Origin: Clarkia xantiana subsp. parviflora
Lineage: Eukaryota > Streptophyta > Magnoliopsida > Myrtales > Onagraceae
NCBI GenBank assembly: GCA_036873135.1
Contig: JAPTYO010000058.1
Coordinates: 1 to 64,000, forward strand
Length of the DNA: 64,000 nucleotides
Reading direction: 5' to 3'
Under the pieces are notes generated by a model that did no database searches, was not told where the DNA came from, and was given only the letters and a program-made list of their open reading frames with translations. This document shows, piece by piece, positions 1-15,000 of this stretch; position 1 is the first letter of the stretch; every line of letters starts with the position of its first letter. The position numbers and the translations under genes are program-made.

Positions 1-3000
1 CCGGACCTCTATTTTTGATGAATCAGTTTTATTTGCATTCTAACTCGTCGTATAAGACCGTGGAATGGTTGAAACCATTTGTCATATCGGAATCATAAGC
101 ACCAAGTTTTCTGTGATGGTTAGTAAGGAAAAATCTTCGATTTCGGCCAATTTTCTCATTTTTTCAATATAACCTCACTCGGACCTCTATTTTTTATGAA
201 ATCAGTTTTATTTGCATTCTAACTCGTCGTATAAGACCGTGGAATGGTTGAAACCATTTGTCATATCGGAATCATAAGCACCAAGTTTTCTGTGATGGTT
301 AGTAAGGAAAATCTTCGATTTCGGCCAATTTTCTCATTTTTTCAATATAACCTCACTCGGACCTCTATTTTTTATGAAATCAGTTTTATTTGCATTCTAA
401 CTCGTCGTATAAGACCGTGGAATGGTTGAAACCATTTGTCATATCGGAATCATAAGCACCAAGTTTTCTGTGATGGTTAGTAAGGAAAAATCTTCGATTT
501 CGGCCAATTTTCTCATTTTTTCAATATAACCTCACTCGGACCTCTATTTTTTATGAAATCAGTTTTATTTGCATTCTAACTCGTCGTATAAGACCGTGGA
601 ATGGTTGAAACCATTTGTCATATCGGAATCATAAGCACCAAGTTTTCTGTGATGGTTAGTAAGGAAAATCTTCGATTTCGGCCAATTTTCTCATTTTTTC
701 AATATAACCTCACTCGGACCTCTATTTTTTATGAAATCAGTTTTATTTGCATTCTAACTCGTCGTATAAGACCGTGGAATGGTTGAAACCATTTGTCATA
801 TCGGAATCATAAGCACCAAGTTTTCTGTGATGGTTAGTAAGGAAAAATCTTCGATTTCGGCCAATTTTCTCATTTTTTCAATATAACCTCACTCGGACCT
901 CTATTTTTTATGAAATCAGTTTTTTTGCATTCTAACTCGTCGTATAAGACCGTGGAATGGTTGAAACCATTTGTCATATCGGAATCATAAGCACCAAGTT
1001 TTCTGTGATGGTTAGTAAGGAAAAATCTTCGATTTCGGCCAATTTTCTCATTTTTTCAATATAACCTCACTCGGACCTCTATTTTTTATGAAATCAGTTT
1101 TATTTGCATTCTAACTCGTCGTATAAGACCGTGGAATGGTTGAAACCATTTGTCATATCGGAATCATAAGCACCAAGTTTTCTGTGATGGTTAGTAAGGA
1201 AAAATCTTCGATTTCGGCCAATTTTCTCATTTTTTCAATATAACCTCACTCGGACCTCTATTTTTTATGAAATCAGTTTTATTTGCATTCTAACTCGTCG
1301 TATAAGACCGTGGAATGGTTGAAACCATTTGTCATATCGGAATCATAAGCACCAAGTTTTCTGTGATGGTTAGTAAGGAAAAATCTTCGATTTCGGCCAA
1401 TTTTCTCATTTTTTCAATATAACCTCACTCGGACCTCTATTTTTTATGAAATCAGTTTTATTTGCATTCTAACTCGTCGTATAAGACCGTGGAATGGTTG
1501 AAACCATTTGTCATATCGGAATCATAAGCACCAAGTTTTCTGTGATGGTTAGTAAGGAAAAATCTTCGATTTCGGCCAATTTTCTCATTTTTTCAATATA
1601 ACCTCACTCGGACCTCTATTTTTTATGAAATCAGTTTTATTTGCATTCTAACTCGTCGTATAAGACCGTGGAATGGTTGAAACCATTTTCATATCGGAAT
1701 CATAAGCACCAAGTTTTCTGTGATGGTTAGTAAGGAAAAATCTTCGATTTCGGCCAATTTTCTCATTTTTTCAATATAACCTCACTCGGACCTCTATTTT
1801 TTATGAAATCAGTTTTATTTGCATTCTAACTCGTCGTATAAGACCGTGGAATGGTTGAAACCATTTGTCATATCGGAATCATAAGCACCAAGTTTTCTGT
1901 GATGGTTAGTAAGGAAAAATCTTCGATTTCGGCCAATTTTCTCATTTTTTCAATATAACCTCACTCGGACCTCTATTTTGATGAAATCAGTTTTATTTGC
2001 ATTCTAACTCGTCGTATAAGACCGTGGAATGGTTGAAACCATTTGTCATATCGGAATCATAAGCACCAAGTTTTCTGTGATGGTTAGTAAGGAAAAATCT
2101 TCGATTTCGGCCAATTTTCTCATTTTTTCAATATAACCTCACTCGGACCTCTATTTTTTATGAAATCAGTTTTATTTGCATTCTAACTCGTCGTATAAGA
2201 CCGTGGAATGGTTGAAACCATTTGTCATATCGGAATCATAAGCACCAAGTTTTCTGTGATGGTTAGTAAGGAAAAATCTTCGATTTCGGCCAATTTTCTC
2301 ATTTTTTCAATATAACCTCACTCGGACCTCTATTTTTTATGAAATCAGTTTTATTTGCATTCTAACTCGTCGTATAAGACCGTGGAATGGTTGAAACCAT
2401 TTGTCATATCGGAATCATAAGCACCAAGTTTTCTGTGATGGTTAGTAAGGAAAAATCTTCGATTTCGGCCAATTTTCTCATTTTTTCAATATAACCTCAC
2501 TCGGACCTCTATTTTTTATGAAATCAGTTTTATTTGCATTCTAACTCGTCGTATAAGACCGTGGAATGGTTGAAACCATTTGTCATATCGGAATCATAAG
2601 CACCAAGTTTTCTGTGATGGTTAGTAAGGAAAAATCTTCGATTTCGGCCAATTTTCTCATTTTTTCAATATAACCTCACTCGGACCTCTATTTTTTATGA
2701 AATCAGTTTTATTTGCATTCTAACTCGTCGTATAAGACCGTGGAATGGTTGAAACCATTTGTCATATCGGAATCATAAGCACCAAGTTTTCTGTGATGGT
2801 TAGTAAGGAAAAATCTTCGATTTCGGCCAATTTTCTCATTTTTTCAATATAACCTCACTCGGACCTCTATTTTTTATGAAATCAGTTTTATTTGCATTCT
2901 AACTCGTCGTATAAGACCGTGGAATGGTTGAAACCATTTGTCATATCGGAATCATAAGCACCAAGTTTTCTGTGATGGTTAGTAAGGAAAAATCTTCGAT

Positions 3001-6000
3001 TTCGGCCAATTTTCTCATTTTTTCAATATAACCTCACTCGGACCTCTATTTTTTATGAAATCAGTTTTATTTGCATTCTAACTCGTCGTATAAGACCGTG
3101 GAATGGTTGAAACCATTTGTCATATCGGAATCATAAGCACCAAGTTTTCTGTGATGGTTAGTAAGGAAAAATCTTCGATTTCGGCCAATTTTCTCATTTT
3201 TTCAATATAACCTCACTCGGACCTCTATTTTTTATGAAATCAGTTTTATTTGCATTCTAACTCGTCGTATAAGACCGTGGAATGGTTGAAACCATTTGTC
3301 ATATCGGAATCATAAGCACCAAGTTTTCTGTGATGGTTAGTAAGGAAAAATCTTCGATTTCGGCCAATTTTCTCATTTTTTCAATATAACCTCACTCGGA
3401 CCTCTATTTTTTATGAAATCAGTTTTATTTGCATTCTAACTCGTCGTATAAGACCGTGGAATGGTTGAAACCATTTGTCATATCGGAATCATAAGCACCA
3501 AGTTTTCTGTGATGGTTAGTAAGGAAAAATCTTCGATTTCGGCCAATTTTCTCATTTTTTCAATATAACCTCACTCGGACCTCTATTTTTTATGAAATCA
3601 GTTTTATTTGCATTCTAACTCGTCGTATAAGACCGTGGAATGGTTGAAACCATTTGTCATATCGGAATCATAAGCACCAAGTTTTCTGTGATGGTTAGTA
3701 AGGAAAAATCTTCGATTTCGGCCAATTTTCTCATTTTTTCAATATAACCTCACTCGGACCTCTATTTTTTATGAAATCAGTTTTATTTGCATTCTAACTC
3801 GTCGTATAAGACCGTGGAATGGTTGAAACCATTTGTCATATCGGAATCATAAGCACCAAGTTTTCTGTGATGGTTAGTAAGGAAAAATCTTCGATTTCGG
3901 CCAATTTTCTCATTTTTTCAATATAACCTCACTCGGACCTCTATTTTTTATGAAATCAGTTTTATTTGCATTCTAACTCGTCGTATAAGACCGTGGAATG
4001 GTTGAAACCATTTGTCATATCGGAATCATAAGCACCAAGTTTTCTGTGATGGTTAGTAAGGAAAAATCTTCGATTTCGGCCAATTTTCTCATTTTTTCAA
4101 TATAACCTCACTCGGACCTCTATTTTTGATGAAATCAGTTTTATTTGCATTCTAACTCGTCGTATAAGACCGTGGAATGGTTGAAACCATTTGTCATATC
4201 GGAATCATAAGCACCAAGTTTTCTGTGATGGTTAGTAAGGAAAAATCTTCGATTTCGGCCAATTTTCTCATTTTTTCAATATAACCTCACTCGGACCTCT
4301 ATTTTTTATGAAATCAGTTTTATTTGCATTCTAACTCGTCGTATAAGACCGTGGAATGGTTGAAACCATTTGTCATATCGGAATCATAAGCACCAAGTTT
4401 TCTGTGATGGTTAGTAAGGAAAAATCTTCGATTTCGGCCAATTTTCTCATTTTTTCAATATAACCTCACTCGGACCTCTATTTTTTATGAAATCAGTTTT
4501 ATTTGCATTCTAACTCGTCGTATAAGACCGTGGAATGGTTGAAACCATTTCTCATATCGGAATCATAAGCACCAAGTTTTCTGTGATGGTTAGTAAGGAA
4601 AAATCTTCGATTTCGGCCAATTTTCTCATTTTTTCAATATAACCTCACTCGGACCTCTATTTTTTATGAAATCAGTTTTATTTGCATTCTAACTCGTCGT
4701 ATAAGACCGTGGAATGGTTGAAACCATTTCTCATATCGGAATCATAAGCACCAAGTTTTCTGTGATGGTTAGTAAGGAAAAATCTTCGATTTCGGCCAAT
4801 TTTCTCATTTTTTCAATATAACCTCACTCGGACCTCTATTTTTTATGAAATCAGTTTTATTTGCATTCTAACTCGTCGTATAAGACCGTGGAATGGTTGA
4901 AACCATTTGTCATATCGGAATCATAAGCACCAAGTTTTCTGTGATGGTTAGTAAGGAAAAATCTTCGATTTCGGCCAATTTTCTCATTTTTTCAATATAA
5001 CCTCACTCGGACCTCTATTTTTATGAAATCAGTTTTATTTGCATTCTAACTCGTCGTATAAGACCGTGGAATGGTTGAAACCATTTGTCATATCGGAATC
5101 ATAAGCACCAAGTTTTCTGTGATGGTTAGTAAGGAAAAATCTTCGATTTCGGCCAATTTTCTCATTTTTTCAATATAACCTCACTCGGACCTCTATTTTT
5201 TATGAAATCAGTTTTATTTGCATTCTAACTCGTCGTATAAGACCGTGGAATGGTTGAAACCATTTTCATATCGGAATCATAAGCACCAAGTTTTCTGTGA
5301 TGGTTAGTAAGGAAAAATCTTCGATTTCGGCCAATTTTCTCATTTTTTCAATATAACCTCACTCGGACCTCTATTTTTTATGAAATCAGTTTTATTTGCA
5401 TTCTAACTCGTCGTATAAGACCGTGGAATGGTTGAAACCATTTGTCATATCGGAATCATAAGCACCAAGTTTTCTGTGATGGTTAGTAAGGAAAAATCTT
5501 CGATTTCGGCCAATTTTCTCATTTTTTCAATATAACCTCACTCGGACCTCTATTTTTGATGAAATCAGTTTTATTTGCATTCTAACTCGTCGTATAAGAC
5601 CGTGGAATGGTTGAAACCATTTGTCATATCGGAATCATAAGCACCAAGTTTTCTGTGATGGTTAGTAAGGAAAAATCTTCGATTTCGGCCAATTTTCTCA
5701 TTTTTTCAATATAACCTCACTCGGACCTCTATTTTTTATGAAATCAGTTTTATTTGCATTCTAACTCGTCGTATAAGACCGTGGAATGGTTGAAACCATT
5801 TGTCATATCGGAATCATAAGCACCAAGTTTTCTGTGATGGTTAGTAAGGAAAAATCTTCGATTTCGGCCAATTTTCTCATTTTTTCAATATAACCTCACT
5901 CGGACCTCTATTTTTGATGAAATCAGTTTTATTTGCATTCTAACTCGTCGTATAAGACCGTGGAATGGTTGAAACCATTTGTCATATCGGAATCATAAGC

Positions 6001-9000
6001 ACCAAGTTTTCTGTGATGGTTAGTAAGGAAAAATCTTCGATTTCGGCCAATTTTCTCATTTTTTCAATATAACCTCACTCGGACCTCTATTTTTTATGAA
6101 ATCAGTTTTATTTGCATTCTAACTCGTCGTATAAGACCGTGGAATGGTTGAAACCATTTGTCATATCGGAATCATAAGCACCAAGTTTTCTGTGATGGTT
6201 AGTAAGGAAAAATCTTCGATTTCGGCCAATTTTCTCATTTTTTCAATATAACCTCACTCGGACCTCTATTTTTTATGAAATCAGTTTTATTTGCATTCTA
6301 ACTCGTCGTATAAGACCGTGGAATGGTTGAAACCATTTGTCATATCGGAATCATAAGCACCAAGTTTTCTGTGATGGTTAGTAAGGAAAAATCTTCGATT
6401 TCGGCCAATTTTCTCATTTTTTCAATATAACCTCACTCGGACCTCTATTTTTTATGAAATCAGTTTTATTTGCATTCTAACTCGTCGTATAAGACCGTGG
6501 AATGGTTGAAACCATTTGTCATATCGGAATCATAAGCACCAAGTTTTCTGTGATGGTTAGTAAGGAAAAATCTTCGATTTCGGCCAATTTTCTCATTTTT
6601 TCAATATAACCTCACTCGGACCTCTATTTTTTATGAAATCAGTTTTATTTGCATTCTAACTCGTCGTATAAGACCGTGGAATGGTTGAAACCATTTGTCA
6701 TATCGGAATCATAAGCACCAAGTTTTCTGTGATGGTTAGTAAGGAAAAATCTTCGATTTCGGCCAATTTTCTCATTTTTTCAATATAACCTCACTCGGAC
6801 CTCTATTTTGCATTCTAACTCGTCGTATAAGACCGTGGAATGGTTGAAACCATTTGTCATATCGGAATCATAAGCACCAAGTTTTCTGTGATGGTTAGTA
6901 AGGAAAAATCTTCGATTTCGGCCAATTTTCTCATTTTTTCAATATAACCTCACTCGGACCTCTATTTTTTATGAAATCAGTTTTATTTGCATTCTAACTC
7001 GTCGTATAAGACCGTGGAATGGTTGAAACCATTTGTCATATCGGAATCATAAGCACCAAGTTTTCTGTGATGGTTAGTAAGGAAAAATCTTCGATTTCGG
7101 CCAATTTTCTCATTTTTTCAATATAACCTCACTCGGACCTCTATTTTTTATGAAATCAGTTTTATTTGCATTCTAACTCGTCGTATAAGACCGTGGAATG
7201 GTTGAAACCATTTGTCATATCGGAATCATAAGCACCAAGTTTTCTGTGATGGTTAGTAAGGAAAAATCTTCGATTTCGGCCAATTTTCTCATTTTTTCAA
7301 TATAACCTCACTCGGACCTCTATTTTTTATGAAATCAGTTTTATTTGCATTCTAACTCGTCGTATAAGACCGTGGAATGGTTGAAACCATTTGTCATATC
7401 GGAATCATAAGCACCAAGTTTTCTGTGATGGTTAGTAAGGAAAAATCTTCGATTTCGGCCAATTTTCTCATTTTTTCAATATAACCTCACTCGGACCTCT
7501 ATTTTTTATGAAATCAGTTTTATTTGCATTCTAACTCGTCGTATAAGACCGTGGAATGGTTGAAACCATTTGTCATATCGGAATCATAAGCACCAAGTTT
7601 TCTGTGATGGTTAGTAAGGAAAAATCTTCGATTTCGGCCAATTTTCTCATTTTTTCAATATAACCTCACTCGGACCTCTATTTTTTATGAAATCAGTTTT
7701 ATTTGCATTCTAACTCGTCGTATAAGACCGTGGAATGGTTGAAACCATTTGTCATATCGGAATCATAAGCACCAAGTTTTCTGTGATGGTTAGTAAGGAA
7801 AAATCTTCGATTTCGGCCAATTTTCTCATTTTTTCAATATAACCTCACTCGGACCTCTATTTTTTATGAAATCAGTTTTATTTGCATTCTAACTCGTCGT
7901 ATAAGACCGTGGAATGGTTGAAACCATTTCTCATATCGGAATCATAAGCACCAAGTTTTCTGTGATGGTTAGTAAGGAAAAATCTTCGATTTCGGCCAAT
8001 TTTCTCATTTTTTCAATATAACCTCACTCGGACCTCTATTTTTTATGAAATCAGTTTTATTTGCATTCTAACTCGTCGTATAAGACCGTGGAATGGTTGA
8101 AACCATTTGTCATATCGGAATCATAAGCACCAAGTTTTCTGTGATGGTTAGTAAGGAAAAATCTTCGATTTCGGCCAATTTTCTCATTTTTTCAATATAA
8201 CCTCACTCGGACCTCTATTTTTATGAAATCAGTTTTATTTGCATTCTAACTCGTCGTATAAGACCGTGGAATGGTTGAAACCATTTGTCATATCGGAATC
8301 ATAAGCACCAAGTTTTCTGTGATGGTTAGTAAGGAAAAATCTTCGATTTCGGCCAATTTTCTCATTTTTTCAATATAACCTCACTCGGACCTCTATTTTT
8401 TATGAAATCAGTTTTATTTGCATTCTAACTCGTCGTATAAGACCGTGGAATGGTTGAAACCATTTGTCATATCGGAATCATAAGCACCAAGTTTTCTGTG
8501 ATGGTTAGTAAGGAAAAATCTTCGATTTCGGCCAATTTTCTCATTTTTTCAATATAACCTCACTCGGACCTCTATTTTTTATGAAATCAGTTTTATTTGC
8601 ATTCTAACTCGTCGTATAAGACCGTGGAATGGTTGAAACCATTTGTCATATCGGAATCATAAGCACCAAGTTTTCTGTGATGGTTAGTAAGGAAAAATCT
8701 TCGATTTCGGCCAATTTTCTCATTTTTTCAATATAACCTCACTCGGACCTCTATTTTTTATGAAATCAGTTTTATTTGCATTCTAACTCGTCGTATAAGA
8801 CCGTGGAATGGTTGAAACCATTTGTCATATCGGAATCATAAGCACCAAGTTTTCTGTGATGGTTAGTAAGGAAAAATCTTCGATTTCGGCCAATTTTCTC
8901 ATTTTTTCAATATAACCTCACTCGGACCTCTATTTTTTATGAAATCAGTTTTATTTGCATTCTAACTCGTCGTATAAGACCGTGGAATGGTTGAAACCAT

Positions 9001-12000
9001 TTGTCATATCGGAATCATAAGCACCAAGTTTTCTGTGATGGTTAGTAAGGAAAAATCTTCGATTTCGGCCAATTTTCTCATTTTTTCAATATAACCTCAC
9101 TCGGACCTCTATTTTTTATGAAATCAGTTTTATTTGCATTCTAACTCGTCGTATAAGACCGTGGAATGGTTGAAACCATTTGTCATATCGGAATCATAAG
9201 CACCAAGTTTTCTGTGATGGTTAGTAAGGAAAAATCTTCGATTTCGGCCAATTTTCTCATTTTTTCAATATAACCTCACTCGGACCTCTATTTTTTATGA
9301 AATCAGTTTTATTTGCATTCTAACTCGTCGTATAAGACCGTGGAATGGTTGAAACCATTTCTCATATCGGAATCATAAGCACCAAGTTTTCTGTGATGGT
9401 TAGTAAGGAAAAATCTTCGATTTCGGCCAATTTTCTCATTTTTTCAATATAACCTCACTCGGACCTCTATTTTTTATGAAATCAGTTTTATTTGCATTCT
9501 AACTCGTCGTATAAGACCGTGGAATGGTTGAAACCATTTGTCATATCGGAATCATAAGCACCAAGTTTTCTGTGATGGTTAGTAAGGAAAAATCTTCGAT
9601 TTCGGCCAATTTTCTCATTTTTTCAATATAACCTCACTCGGACCTCTATTTTTTATGAAATCAGTTTTATTTGCATTCTAACTCGTCGTATAAGACCGTG
9701 GAATGGTTGAAACCATTTGTCATATCGGAATCATAAGCACCAAGTTTTCTGTGATGGTTAGTAAGGAAAAATCTTCGATTTCGGCCAATTTTCTCATTTT
9801 TTCAATATAACCTCACTCGGACCTCTATTTTTTATGAAATCAGTTTTATTTGCATTCTAACTCGTCGTATAAGACCGTGGAATGGTTGAAACCATTTGTC
9901 ATATCGGAATCATAAGCACCAAGTTTTCTGTGATGGTTAGTAAGGAAAAATCTTCGATTTCGGCCAATTTTCTCATTTTTTCAATATAACCTCACTCGGA
10001 CCTCTATTTTTTATGAAATCAGTTTTATTTGCATTCTAACTCGTCGTATAAGACCGTGGAATGGTTGAAACCATTTTTCATATCGGAATCATAAGCACCA
10101 AGTTTTCTGTGATGGTTAGTAAGGAAAAATCTTCGATTTCGGCCAATTTTCTCATTTTTTCAATATAACCTCACTCGGACCTCTATTTTTTATGAAATCA
10201 GTTTTATTTGCATTCTAACTCGTCGTATAAGACCGTGGAATGGTTGAAACCATTTGTCATATCGGAATCATAAGCACCAAGTTTTCTGTGATGGTTAGTA
10301 AGGAAAAATCTTCGATTTCGGCCAATTTTCTCATTTTTTCAATATAACCTCACTCGGACCTCTATTTTTATGAAATCAGTTTTATTTGCATTCTAACTCG
10401 TCGTATAAGACCGTGGAATGGTTGAAACCATTTGTCATATCGGAATCATAAGCACCAAGTTTTCTGTGATGGTTAGTAAGGAAAAATCTTCGATTTCGGC
10501 CAATTTTCTCATTTTTTCAATATAACCTCACTCGGACCTCTATTTTTTATGAAATCAGTTTTATTTGCATTCTAACTCGTCGTATAAGACCGTGGAATGG
10601 TTGAAACCATTTGTCATATCGGAATCATAAGCACCAAGTTTTCTGTGATGGTTAGTAAGGAAAAATCTTCGATTTCGGCCAATTTTCTCATTTTTTCAAT
10701 ATAACCTCACTCGGACCTCTATTTTTTATGAAATCAGTTTTATTTGCATTCTAACTCGTCGTATAAGACCGTGGAATGGTTGAAACCATTTTCATATCGG
10801 AATCATAAGCACCAAGTTTTCTGTGATGGTTAGTAAGGAAAAATCTTCGATTTCGGCCAATTTTCTCATTTTTTCAATATAACCTCACTCGGACCTCTAT
10901 TTTTTATGAAATCAGTTTTATTTGCATTCTAACTCGTCGTATAAGACCGTGGAATGGTTGAAACCATTTGTCATATCGGAATCATAAGCACCAAGTTTTC
11001 TGTGATGGTTAGTAAGGAAAAATCTTCGATTTCGGCCAATTTTCTCATTTTTTTCAATATAACCTCACTCGGACCTCTATTTTTGATGAAATCAGTTTTA
11101 TTTGCATTCTAACTCGTCGTATAAGACCGTGGAATGGTTGAAACCATTTGTCATATCGGAATCATAAGCACCAAGTTTTCTGTGATGGTTAGTAAGGAAA
11201 AATCTTCGATTTCGGCCAATTTTCTCATTTTTTCAATATAACCTCACTCGGACCTCTATTTTTTATGAAATCAGTTTTATTTGCATTCTAACTCGTCGTA
11301 TAAGACCGTGGAATGGTTGAAACCATTTGCATATCGGAATCATAAGCACCAAGTTTTCTGTGATGGTTAGTAAGGAAAAATCTTCGATTTCGGCCAATTT
11401 TCTCATTTTTTCAATATAACCTCACTCGGACCTCTATTTTTGATGAAATCAGTTTTATTTGCATTCTAACTCGTCGTATAAGACCGTGGAATGGTTGAAA
11501 CCATTTGTCATATCGGAATCATAAGCACCAAGTTTTCTGTGATGGTTAGTAAGGAAAAATCTTCGATTTCGGCCAATTTTCTCATTTTTTCAATATAACC
11601 TCACTCGGACCTCTATTTTTTATGAAATCAGTTTTATTTGCATTCTAACTCGTCGTATAAGACCGTGGAATGGTTGAAACCATTTGTCATATCGGAATCA
11701 TAAGCACCAAGTTTTCTGTGATGGTTAGTAAGGAAAAATCTTCGATTTCGGCCAATTTTCTCATTTTTTCAATATAACCTCACTCGGACCTCTATTTTTT
11801 ATGAAATCAGTTTTATTTGCATTCTAACTCGTCGTATAAGACCGTGGAATGGTTGAAACCATTTTTCATATCGGAATCATAAGCACCAAGTTTTCTGTGA
11901 TGGTTAGTAAGGAAAAATCTTCGATTTCGGCCAATTTTCTCATTTTTTCAATATAACCTCACTCGGACCTCTATTTTTTATGAAATCAGTTTTATTTGCA

Positions 12001-15000
12001 TTCTAACTCGTCGTATAAGACCGTGGAATGGTTGAAACCATTTGTCATATCGGAATCATAAGCACCAAGTTTTCTGTGATGGTTAGTAAGGAAAAATCTT
12101 CGATTTCGGCCAATTTTCTCATTTTTTCAATATAACCTCACTCGGACCTCTATTTTTGATGAAATCAGTTTTATTTGCATTCTAACTCGTCGTATAAGAC
12201 CGTGGAATGGTTGAAACCATTTGTCATATCGGAATCATAAGCACCAAGTTTTCTGTGATGGTTAGTAAGGAAAAATCTTCGATTTCGGCCAATTTTCTCA
12301 TTTTTTTAATATAACCTCACTCGGACCTCTATATTTGCATTCTAACTCATCGTATAAGACCGTGGAATGGTTGAAACCATTTGTCATATCGGAATCATAA
12401 GCACCAAGTTTTCTGTGATGGTTAGTAAGGAAAAATCTTCGATTTCGGCCAATTTTCTCATTTTTTCAATATAACCTCACTCGGACCTCTATTTTTTATG
12501 AAATCAGTTTTATTTGCATTCTAACTCGTCGTATAAGACCGTGGAATGGTTGAAACCATTTGTCATATCGGAATCATAAGCACCAAGTTTTCTGTGATGG
12601 TTAGTAAGGAAAAATCTTCGATTTCGGCCAATTTTCTCATTTTTTCAATATAACCTCACTCGGACCTCTATTTTTTATGAAATCAGTTTTATTTGCATTC
12701 TAACTCGTCGTATAAGACCGTGGAATGGTTGAAACCATTTTCATATCGGAATCATAAGCACCAAGTTTTCTGTGATGGTTAGTAAGGAAAAATCTTCGAT
12801 TTCGGCCAATTTTCTCATTTTTTCAATATAACCTCACTCGGACCTCTATTTTTTATGAAATCAGTTTTATTTGCATTCTAACTCGTCGTATAAGACCGTG
12901 GAATGGTTGAAACCATTTGTCATATCGGAATCATAAGCACCAAGTTTTCTGTGATGGTTAGTAAGGAAAAATCTTCGATTTCGGCCAATTTTCTCATTTT
13001 TTCAATATAACCTCACTCGGACCTCTATTTTTTATGAAATCAGTTTTATTTGCATTCTAACTCGTCGTATAAGACCGTGGAATGGTTGAAACCATTTTCA
13101 TATCGGAATCATAAGCACCAAGTTTTCTGTGATGGTTAGTAAGGAAAAATCTTCGATTTCGGCCAATTTTCTCATTTTTTCAATATAACCTCACTCGGAC
13201 CTCTATTTTTTATGAAATCAGTTTTATTTGCATTCTAACTCGTCGTATAAGACCGTGGAATGGTTGAAACCATTTTTCATATCGGAATCATAAGCACCAA
13301 GTTTTCTGTGATGGTTAGTAAGGAAAAATCTTCGATTTCGGCCAATTTTCTCATTTTTTCAATATAACCTCACTCGGACCTCTATTTTTTATGAAATCAG
13401 TTTTATTTGCATTCTAACTCGTCGTATAAGACCGTGGAATGGTTGAAACCATTTGCATATCGGAATCATAAGCACCAAGTTTTCTGTGATGGTTAGTAAG
13501 GAAAAATCTTCGATTTCGGCCAATTTTCTCATTTTTTCAATATAACCTCACTCGGACCTCTATTTTTTATGAAATCAGTTTTATTTGCATTCTAACTCGT
13601 CGTATAAGACCGTGGAATGGTTGAAACCATTTGTCATATCGGAATCATAAGCACCAAGTTTTCTGTGATGGTTAGTAAGGAAAAATCTTCGATTTCGGCC
13701 AATTTTCTCATTTTTTCAATATAACCTCACTCGGACCTCTATTTTTTGATGAAATCAGTTTTATTTGCATTCTAACTCGTCGTATAAGACCGTGGAATGG
13801 TTGAAACCATTTGTCATATCGGAATCATAAGCACCAAGTTTTCTGTGATGGTTAGTAAGGAAAAATCTTCGATTTCGGCCAATTTTCTCATTTTTTCAAT
13901 ATAACCTCACTCGGACCTCTATTTTTTATGAAATCAGTTTTATTTGCATTCTAACTCGTCGTATAAGACCGTGGAATGGTTGAAACCATTTTTCATATCG
14001 GAATCATAAGCACCAAGTTTTCTGTGATGGTTAGTAAGGAAAAATCTTCGATTTCGGCCAATTTTCTCATTTTTTCAATATAACCTCACTCGGACCTCTA
14101 TTTTTTATGAAATCAGTTTTATTTGCATTCTAACTCGTCGTATAAGACCGTGGAATGGTTGAAACCATTTGTCATATCGGAATCATAAGCACCAAGTTTT
14201 CTGTGATGGTTAGTAAGGAAAAATCTTCGATTTCGGCCAATTTTCTCATTTTTTCAATATAACCTCACTCGGACCTCTATTTTTGATGAAATCAGTTTTA
14301 TTTGCATTCTAACTCGTCGTATAAGACCGTGGAATGGTTGAAACCATTTGTCATATCGGAATCATAAGCACCAAGTTTTCTGTGATGGTTAGTAAGGAAA
14401 AATCTTCGATTTCGGCCAATTTTCTCATTTTTTCAATATAACCTCACTCGGACCTCTATTTTTTTTGAAATCAGTTTTATTTGCATTCTAACTCGTCGTA
14501 TAAGACCGTGGAATGGTTGAAACCATTTGTCATATCGGAATCATAAGCACCAAGTTTTCTGTGATGGTTAGTAAGGAAAAATCTTCGATTTCGGCCAATT
14601 TTCTCATTTTTTCAATATAACCTCACTCGGACCTCTATTTTTTATGAAATCAGTTTTATTTGCATTCTAACTCGTCGTATAAGACCGTGGAATGGTTGAA
14701 ACCATTTTTCATATCGGAATCATAAGCACCAAGTTTTCTGTGATGGTTAGTAAGGAAAAATCTTCGATTTCGGCCAATTTTCTCATTTTTTCAATATAAC
14801 CTCACTCGGACCTCTATTTTTTATGAAATCAGTTTTATTTGCATTCTAACTCGTCGTATAAGACCGTGGAATGGTTGAAACCATTTGTCATATCGGAATC
14901 ATAAGCACCAAGTTTTCTGTGATGGTTAGTAAGGAAAAATCTTCGATTTCGGCCAATTTTCTCATTTTTTCAATATAACCTCACTCGGACCTCTATTCTT

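Noticed and set aside
244..786. Identical 61-codon open frames (MVETICHIGII...) within array 1
   Set aside because: They repeat with the satellite period, exist only in monomers with a one-base length change, and have no gene context.
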